DNA of 64,000 bases, from positions 2,090,797 to 2,154,796 of the forward strand of contig OX442418.1 of the NCBI GenBank assembly GCA_949361645.1, written 5' to 3'. Source of the stretch: Spongilla lacustris (Eukaryota > Porifera > Demospongiae > Spongillida > Spongillidae). The position numbers and the translations under genes were made by a program. A model generated the notes under the pieces. That model saw nothing but the letters and a program-made list of their open reading frames with translations. It had not been told where the DNA came from and made no database searches. Positions 57,324 to 64,000 of this stretch are shown piece after piece. Each line of letters opens with the position of its first letter. The first letter of the stretch is position 1.

Positions 57324-59153
57324 TCAGTTCTTCACTGTGTTTGCTGCCAATGCCTTCTCTGCTTCCTTCTCTGCCTTTCTGATGAGCTCGAAGGCTTTCT
57401 TCTCCCTTTTCACTCCCATGGCAACAAAGAAAGCAATGGCGGCATTGGCCACCTGTACCAGTATGATGACACTGACAGCTCCAATGATGTACTCGCTGTT
57501 CCTGCCTTCTGTGGCCAGTTGTGCAAATGCATCCACACACCCAGTTGGATAAATACCCACAAGGTAGGTGGACTGTAGCTGCGTAATGGGGGGGAGGGGT
57601 CATAACCACAGAGGGAGGACCAGAAGAACACACCCACCTTAGCATTTAGTTTGCCGTACCCACACTGAAGGTTGATGACAGAGATGTTGCTGGAGTCCTG
57701 TAGCAATGATGGCTTGTGTTAGATGTCAAGCATTCATGCAGTGTGTATGTATGTGTTGTGTGTGTGTGTGGTGTGTGTGTGTGTGTGTGCATGTGTGTGT
57801 GTGCATGTGTGTGCATGTGTGTGTGCATGTGTGTGTGCATGTGTGTATGTGTGTGTGTGTGTGTGTGTTTGTGTGTGTTGCGTGTGTGTGTGCATGTGTG
57901 TGTGTGCATATATGTGTGTGCATGTGTGTGTGTGCATGTGTGTGTGCATGTGTGTGTGTGTGCATGTGTGTATGTGTGTGCGTGTGTGTGTTGTGTGTGT
58001 GTGTGTTTGTGTTGTGTGTGTGTGCATGTGTGTGTATGTATGTGTGTGTGTTTGTGTGTGTGTGTGTGTATGTGTGTGTGTGTGTGTGTGCATGTGTGTG
58101 TGCACTGCATATATTGATGTGGATCACATGACTGGGGATGGATCACATGACCATATATTGATGTGGATTGCATGTACTCACAGGTACACAACAGGAGTAT
58201 GGTACACTACACTTCTGGTAGGCACGGCTGGAGCAGTTAAAATAAATATTGGCCTCCCAACTGTGTGGGTCAGGAAGGGGTGTGGTCTGGTTTGATACAA
58301 TCGGCCCTGTAGACCCACAGCACTGAAGCTGAGGTTGGGAAGGGGGTGGAGGAGGGGGTGAAGGAAGGGGAGGAGAGGGGAGAGAGATCATTGTGTATAG
58401 GTTAATTAAGTCAGCCACTCTATCTCACTGTATTCTGAACAGCATCAACTATATTCTGTGTGTCCAAATCATTGTAGTACTGCACTATGTAAATATTGAA
58501 GGTTTTTGCAACAGCTTGATTTATCTGTCCCACAGTAAAAATAAAAATAAAAACTAGTCACAAAGTGAAGTGTGTATTGATAAGAGACATACAACATCTT
58601 TCTTGACCACCAGCAGGCCCAGGGCTGCCACCTGAAGTAGTGCAACTACTGCCAACACCAGTGCATACTATTGGTGGTAGAGAAAGCCATCATTGGAATT
58701 ATGAGACCACAAAGAACCCATGGCTCACCAGGACCAGCAGGAAGTAGATTTCCAGCAGGGCACCAATGCTTCCGCACACCCCTAGAATCAGAAGGATGCC
58801 TCCAGCAATGATCAGGATCATGGCAGGATTGGACAGGACGCTTTGGACTGATAGTTGTGTGAATGTCTTCTCCACTTGCACATAACTCCCAAGGGTGGCT
58901 AGCACTATGCCAATGATCTGAATCGGAACATATTGATTACACGAGAGACGACAATTTAAACGCATCCAAGTCAATACGCTGACCAAGAAGATACTATAGA
59001 TGTACTAAGCCCTAATTTAATTCAGTAATCGATGCTATTTAATTATTCATCGATAAAATAGCTCACCAACACTAAACAGTTCATAAAAAATAGAATGAAT
59101 TTGAGAAGAATAGTGCAAAATCCTGAAGACTCAGAGCCGCCCTTTTCACCCAT
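57324..59153 (-). CDS. tetraspanin, seven exons, 300 aa
   Basis: Exons (minus): 59067-59153, 58729-58917, 58593-58667, 58429-58524, 58182-58328, 57638-57697, 57572-57324 (TGA). All introns are GT-AG and all are phase 0; codon counts 29+63+25+32+49+20+82 sum to 300. The protein has the tetraspanin plan: TM1 across exons 1-2 (FILFFMNCLVL/IIGIVLATLG), TM2 (NPAMILIIAGGILLILGVCG), TM3 (YALVLAVVALLQVAALGLLV), a large extracellular loop with the hallmark CCG (LQCCGST) plus YFNCSS and PYSCC cysteines, and TM4 (YIIGAVSVIILVQVANAAIAFF) followed by a Lys/Glu-rich cytoplasmic tail. Tetraspanins organise membrane microdomains with integrins and other partners. Start Met is in MGEKGGSESS; an ACTTCCGGAA ETS-type site lies 40 bases upstream. 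Intron 5 carries a ~370-bp GT satellite. A paralogue follows upstream at 61375. Confidence 0.93.
57730..58110. repeat. GT/TG satellite inside tetraspanin intron 5
   Basis: Imperfect GTGTGTGCATGTGTGTAT tandem; six-frame open reading is artefactual. Confidence 0.95.
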
Positions 59154-59192
59154 CTAGACCGCAATAACATTCGTTGCCATGACACCCCCTCG

Positions 59193-59202
59193 TTCCGGAA
59201 GT
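59193..59202 (-). promoter_or_regulatory. ETS-type site upstream of tetraspanin
   Basis: TTCCGGAAGT (an ETS consensus on either strand), 40 bases before the ATG at 59153. Position fits a core-promoter ETS site; function inferred. Confidence 0.4.
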
Positions 59203-60134
59203 AATTCCGACAGCGCAAGGAGTGCACTCAATTTAGTTTATAATGATAGCCACCTGTCTATCAATTGCACCTGTCTGTAATTATCTGTGTGGTGGAGTTT
59301 CCTGTGGTGTTTTTTTTTCGTGATCTCACCTGCTTCATTTATAGTGACCCTTCTAAGCCTAAACTGACTAAAGGAGATGGAAGCGGAGCTATAACTAAGT
59401 GAATTTAAATGGTATCAAACGAACGGGCTTATTGCTATGTGTGCATGCAATAGGTCGATGGAAATTACAGAATGGCATAGTGGGGCTTTACTTTAGACGC
59501 ACTGTAAGAGATTGAAGAAAGGAGAATTATGCCAGATAAAATCCGCGATACCTTTTTGAAGGTACCACTTATCTCAGGCAGTTTAGCTACAATTGTTCGG
59601 TTCGTTTATTTATGGTGTCGGGATAATGTGAAGCAAGACGAACTTCAGTTCCAGCTAGGCATTAGAGGAACTGAGGACGTCACCTCATCGTGGACTGGAA
59701 GAACTTTTACCACCGGCATTTGAACGTACTGATCAATAATTGAAAACTGCATACGTGCATGTATACAATGTAAGTTCTAGCTTTATAATTATGTAATTAA
59801 AAAGTGGGAAAATGCCACAACCTTATCCAAATGTGTATATACGTGTGGAGGGTGTGGATGCAAAGACTCACTTATGGATGACCAAGCACGTGCAATAAGA
59901 TGCCAAACAAGGCAACTAGGGCCTACATGAGTTACAATCGTTACGTTAGCCCTTGGCGGTGTACTGGGCCATGAGGCATGTGGGTAACGTGTAGAGAGAT
60001 TCGGACAAACACTATCACATGAATCTTCTGGAACTGAGCTCCACAAACACCAACAGCATGCCAATCATGATCATTTATCCAGTTCGGCTATCTGTTTCCG
60101 ACCATTATCTTGATTCCTCAGAGCTCACAGGTAA
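59203..60134. other. tetraspanin upstream region, no gene seen
   Basis: No exon recognised; a 64-codon plus frame at 59529-59723 has no family. Confidence 0.4.
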
Positions 60135-60285
60135 AAAAAAACGCGTGAAATCATTTTTGAATCATTACGTATTGAACATTTAAAATCACAATTTTAATGT
60201 TCAACCACACAGTGATTTTACAGAGGATTTTGAAATCCTTTATAAAATCAAAACATGATTTTTTTTTTTTCCTATGGAGTTTCAA
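60135..60285. repeat. palindromic repeat related to 16640 and 48466
   Basis: ACGCGTGAAATCA start, the hairpin TTGAACATTTAAAATCAC/GTGATTTTAAATGTTCAA-like and GGATTTTGAAATCC; reverse complement matches 16648-16740. Confidence 0.65.
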
Positions 60286-60514
60286 GTTGCAATTAAGTGG
60301 TGCTTCTAGTGAGTGAGGTCAGCTCTAGTGTGGGTACCAGACCCTGGTCTGGTAAACGTACGTACATTGCACTACCAATATAGGATTACAGGTAATATAT
60401 ACATGTACATTGGACCACTGAATAGCAGTTCCGGAAGGCCAATTATAATCATGAATATGACTATGACACGTACTACATTTGTAAAAGACGGTGCATCGAA
60501 CATAATTATATAAA

Positions 60515-61024
60515 TGTGGGGGTGATGTTATTACACGCCATAATGCTCTCAGGGACACTTTAGCGCACTTTCTTCACCGTGCACATGCTTCAATCGAAGT
60601 GGAAGCTGGTGCTGGGCTCTTTCCTGACCATTCACAGTCACGGCCTGCTGATATTCTCGTGAAGCATTGGAACCATGGAAGGCCCGTTGCCCTGGACATC
60701 TCCGTTGTCTCACCGCTAAATCCTTCAACTTTAGCTGAAGCGGGAGCAACGGTTGGTGCAGTCCTTGACGCAACGGAGAGGAGGAAACACCAGGCCAATG
60801 ATGTAAAGTGTTTAGCTTTAGGGTGGGTCTCAACCCCTCTAGTAGTTGACTCCTATGGGGCTTGGGGTAACGAAGCTTCAATATTTCTGGCTCAGATAAT
60901 TGCTAGGCTTGCGATCCACAAGTCTCTGCCAAAGGCACAGATATCTTTTGAGCTTTTCGCAAGCTTGAGCATTTGCCTAACAAGAGCGAATGCCAGAGCC
61001 ATCCTCCGTAGAATCCCATCTTAA
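60515..61024 (+). pseudogene. zinc/endonuclease-like C-terminal module of the RT family
   Basis: An uninterrupted frame from CGGDVITRHNALRD to a TAA at 61022-61024. In order: end of a Cys/His zinc motif (CGGDV), RHNALRD, RPADILVKHW, GRPVALDISVVSPL, ERRKHQAND, LGWVSTPLVVDSYGAWG and the tail LTRANARAIL. The pattern RPADI...ALDISV...E-x-RKH resembles the PD-(D/E)XK restriction-like endonuclease found at the C-terminus of some non-LTR retrotransposons. The RT part is missing, and the upstream border has no start codon, so this is a 5'-truncated copy, but the 170 codons are intact, suggesting recent insertion. Related decayed copies are at 51510-52753, 54743 and 17344. Confidence 0.75.
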
Positions 61025-61374
61025 CTGTAGTGTGTTTATATATAGCAAGTGTTGTGTGTATGAGCTTATATTGTATATATGATTATTTTTAATAATAATA
61101 ATTATAATTATAATTATATATAATCCTATATGCGACCATAGTCTATGATGCGAAGTAAAAGATTAGATTATGTTTTAAATAACAATAATAATACGGTGTC
61201 GTATAAATTCCACCCAGTCCACCGTTAAGTCACGTATTCATCGAATGCACTTGTATATAACCACGACAGTATAGAACAGTATAATTATTATAATATTATA
61301 AGTATAATTTATATAAGTTCAACGGATCAGCTCGTGCTTTGGCTCGTGTATTGAAAAGTGGAGAGTTTAATGGG
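61025..61374. other. AT-rich spacer
   Basis: ATAATTATAATTATA-rich, no gene; 3' flank of the second tetraspanin. Confidence 0.5.
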
Positions 61375-61729
61375 TTAATTCCACTGTGTCAACGCCTTCT
61401 CTTGTTTCTTGATCAGTGCGAAGGCTTTCTTCTCTCGGTACACATCAATGGCCAGCGACAATGCGATGGCTATGTTGACCACCTCCACTAGAATGACGCC
61501 GCAGATCACTCCGATTATCACCTGGTAATTTGTTCCGTCGGTCACTAACGCCTCGAACGCATTTACGCATCCAGTGAGACTAATGCCACGGAGATATTGC
61601 TGCAATGACACGGCGATAAAAATTACAGGTTTGTATTAATAATAAACAAAACTGGCTTACCGATGATTTGACATCCAACGTACCATACCCACATTGAAGA
61701 TTAATGATGCTTGATGACGCATTATTATC
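61375..61729 (-). CDS. second tetraspanin, last two exons (5' part not found)
   Basis: Exons 61661-61729 (23 codons, DNNASSSIINLQCGYGTLDVKSS) and 61375-61599 (74 codons plus stop). They align with exons 6 and 7 of the neighbouring tetraspanin: the same INLQCGYG motif ending the extracellular loop, then SLTGCVNAF, TM4 (VIIGVICGVILVEVVNIAIALSL) and a basic tail (YREKKAFALIKKQEK). Both introns are phase 0 as in the neighbour. Exons for TM1-3 and the CCG part of the loop would lie between 61730 and the right edge; I could not find them, and retroelement fragments (61991-62352, 63464) occupy that space, so the gene is either extended beyond the window or truncated. Confidence 0.85.
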
Positions 61730-61990
61730 CTGTGAAGAAAACGAAATTAAGATATTATATCGCGTTCCTTGCACGGGCAGGTCCCAGTGATCAACTTTTC
61801 GAAGTTCGGTGTTATTTCATAATTGCCTAGCTTATATTTAATGCTTATATATAATGTTGCATATGTATGTTCATAATCCTGCTGTAACTGATTTATTAAT
61901 ATTCAGTCTGTATTACATTAATAATTATATCTTTAGAAACATGAAATTATCCATCGAGCCCTGATCACTTCCCAAATCCCATCCAGACTA

Positions 61991-62352
61991 AAACCCACAG
62001 GCCTAGACCGCTCTGATGGGAAACGTCCTGACGGCATCACAATGGTTCCATGGAAGATTCACCTGGCACAGCCCACTATGGCAGCAGGTGCTGTCACCAG
62101 TCAGGCAGAGGACCGGAAAAAGGCCAAATACTCGAATCTGGAGGGACACCCAGGCATATGTTTTACCACTATTACCTATGAAACACCCTGATCTTCCTGA
62201 AGGAGCTACATGTAGGTCACAGGCTCTCAGCCACAACTGGTAACACAAAAAATTACAGCTACCTGCTCCAACGTCTTTCAGTGGCTGTACAAAGGGGCAA
62301 TGCTGCCTCCATCAGAGGAACACTTATTTCTCCTTCCACTACTGACTTTTAG
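61991..62352 (+). pseudogene. RPDG-type retroelement endonuclease-like fragment
   Basis: Frame 61991-62191 contains RSDGKRPDGITMVPWK, GAVTSQAEDRKKAKYSNL and FTTITYETP then a stop; after frame changes YLLQRLSVAVQRGNAASIRG and a TAG. The R-P-D-G ... E-x2-KK-x2-KY order is the same endonuclease-like plan as at 60515-61024 but a different subfamily. Degenerate. Confidence 0.65.
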
Positions 62353-63463
62353 GGTGAGTGGTTTTTAATGGTTTTAGTGTGTTATTATACGAAAGAATGC
62401 AACGCTTTTGAATGAACATAATTTTTAAATAGGATTATCCTAAATCAATTTATGAATACACAATAACCGTGATTAGGCAAATACCAAACTCATTATTAAA
62501 ATTCAATTATATTTTACAGTTCAAAAATTAAATCAAATTCCTTGCAATTAATTAATTTGACTCAGAAATGTATGACAACTTTTAATTAATTACAAGGTTT
62601 ATAATCTAAGAATAGCCGTGAAAATTTTTCAAGTATGAAATTTAATTGGCGTTTTACTAGTTAATATTTAAAACAGTTAACAAATCAAACTTGAATATGC
62701 TAAAGCCACTACAATTGTAATTAACTTTGAGTTATAGTAACTCACCATTACATGATCTAATACAGAATCAAATTGTGCTTTTTACTTCATTTAATCATGG
62801 AGTAATTAGTGATAGTTATTAAAATTAGTTACCCCACTTCAGTCTTAATAACTCTAAAGTAAATTATGGTTTTAAATGTTTATAACTCACTATTGAACTC
62901 AGTACCTTGAAATCAGTGCTGTTCCACTGCATACTCAGATCTTGCGTTACTTATTAGTAGTTATTAAAATCAATTATCTCCAACCGTAATCTTGAATAAT
63001 GTTGATAATAGAGGGCTTTGAATATTTTGATTTATGAGGGCTTTGATACAATTACTTAACCGCTTACAGTATCTAATTGGATTTTTAATATTTGCCTAAC
63101 TTCTGCAACGTATGTTAAAGAAATCAAGCAGTTAATTAATTTCAATCCTAAGTTATAGTGATGTAAAAGTGTTGGGTTCTTTCGTGAAGACCCTGTATAC
63201 CTAGTATTTTATGTATGATCTGTTATTATGTTATATCCAATTTTTAAAGTGATGTAGGGTAGATATAGTTAGCATTCTGTGTACATTGTGTGTAGTCTAG
63301 TTGATATCAGCAGTGTATACATTTGAGTATGTCCATTTATCCTGTATGGTGAATATCTCATTATATATTATTGTACAATACATACAATTGGGTATAATCT
63401 TAAACATAGCCTATAGTTAATGTAAAATACATCTGGTGAGGATGGCATAATAAATGAGCATTT
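62353..63463. other. AT-rich, no gene seen
   Basis: Rich in TTAATTAA, AGTTATTAAAAT and similar words; no tetraspanin exon could be recognised on the minus strand. Confidence 0.45.
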
Positions 63464-63496
63464 GCTAATGCCAGAGCCATCCTGCAAAGAGTATAG
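63464..63496 (+). pseudogene. retroelement tail (ANARAILQRV stop)
   Basis: Eleven codons reading ANARAILQRV and TAG match the tail at 61024. Preceded at 63397-63421 by the ATCTTAAACAT...CCTATAGTTAA word also found at 17299-17329. Confidence 0.45.
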
Positions 63497-63560
63497 AACT
63501 GAACTTGACTTGTGTGATAAATATTTAATTTATTTTAATTAACAATCATAGCCAGTACCA

Positions 63561-63774
63561 GTGTCGTAGGGATGGTTGTCCCCCCCCCCCCCCCCCCCCC
63601 CCCGCAAAATGTCCCCCCGGACATTCATGCCTAGGCACCGCTGTCCGCTGGACACTCGTTCCTAGGCACCATTGTCCCCCGGACAATTATGCCTAGGCAT
63701 ATATATGTCCGCAGGGGACATTTATGCCTAGGCATAATTGTCCTACCCTAGGCACCAGTGTCCCCCCATGGGGG
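63561..63774. repeat. alternating-palindrome array, locus 4 (runs into gap)
   Basis: Starts GTGTCGTAGGGATGGTTGTCC, C24 homopolymer at 63580-63603, then alternating GTCC..GGAC dyads and CCTAGG-centred dyads (ATGCCTAGGCAT). The gap begins inside it. Confidence 0.75.
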
Positions 63775-63974
63775 NNNNNNNNNNNNNNNNNNNNNNNNNN
63801 NNNNNNNNNNNNNNNNNNNNNNNNNNNNNNNNNNNNNNNNNNNNNNNNNNNNNNNNNNNNNNNNNNNNNNNNNNNNNNNNNNNNNNNNNNNNNNNNNNNN
63901 NNNNNNNNNNNNNNNNNNNNNNNNNNNNNNNNNNNNNNNNNNNNNNNNNNNNNNNNNNNNNNNNNNNNNNNNNN
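63775..63974. other. assembly gap, 200 N
   Basis: Exactly 200 N, a fixed-length placeholder; it falls within a palindromic array, a likely cause of assembly failure. Confidence 0.98.
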
Positions 63975-64000
63975 CCCACGAAGGCTAATTGCCCAGGGCC

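Noticed and set aside
59529..59723. 64-codon plus-strand frame as a small gene
   Set aside because: No family, no exon partners, and composition like the surrounding non-coding DNA.

Overview
The window looks like a piece of a marine invertebrate genome, with a non-bilaterian animal such as a demosponge as my best guess (moderate to low confidence). Reasons: small exons with GT-AG introns in animal-type genes (tetraspanins, a 7TM receptor), very frequent TACATGTA words, two scaffold gaps of exactly 200 N, and a dense, mixed load of transposable elements (a Ngaro/DIRS-type tyrosine recombinase, hAT, CACTA/EnSpm, Ty3-like integrase, and a reverse transcriptase family with a C-terminal zinc/endonuclease-like region). 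There is no bacterial gene organisation. Many long open frames are simply read-through of CA/GT microsatellites and minisatellites and are not genes.

Layout. 0.9-3.4 kb: CA/TG satellites in a duplicated block, one copy of which carries a 675-bp foldback element whose 8-bp target duplication and empty site are both visible. 4.2-5.7 kb: 5'-truncated tyrosine-recombinase retroelement with a B1-A2-B2 tail. 6.4-9.7 kb: hAT-like fragments and minisatellites. 11-16 kb: a promoter-like GC-rich block, a CACTA element (copy A) and a small unidentified minus-strand multi-exon gene (gene X). 17-21 kb: dispersed repeats, a 28-bp minisatellite and an 0.85-kb tandem duplication. 22-29 kb: perfect palindrome, MITEs, G-rich satellite, gap. 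29.4-33.7 kb: a basic-repeat ORF split by a hAT-like element, integrase remnant, and a decayed gene with three tandem Gag-like domains. 34.6-43.1 kb: palindromic arrays, tandem duplications, the 3' exons of a second unidentified minus-strand gene (gene Y) and CACTA copy B. 43-50 kb: TIR element, duplicated repeats. 50-54.8 kb: degenerate reverse transcriptase. 55.1-61.7 kb: the gene-rich end, all protein genes on the minus strand: an intronless 7TM receptor, a complete seven-exon tetraspanin (300 aa) and the last two exons of a tandem tetraspanin paralogue. 60.5-63.8 kb also holds retroelement tails, another palindromic array and a gap.

The most unusual signal is a set of four loci (34.7, 42.0-43.1, 47.1-47.3, 63.6 kb) that share a GTGTCRTAG end followed by arrays of two alternating palindromes (a GTCC...GGAC dyad and a CTAG-centred dyad). 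The spacer sequence is homogenised within each locus and differs between loci, and long poly-C/G expansions occur inside the arrays. I cannot assign this to a transposon family I know.

No operon-like cooperation exists here. The tetraspanins and the receptor are ordinary membrane proteins; most of the remaining content is mobile or repetitive DNA in various stages of decay.
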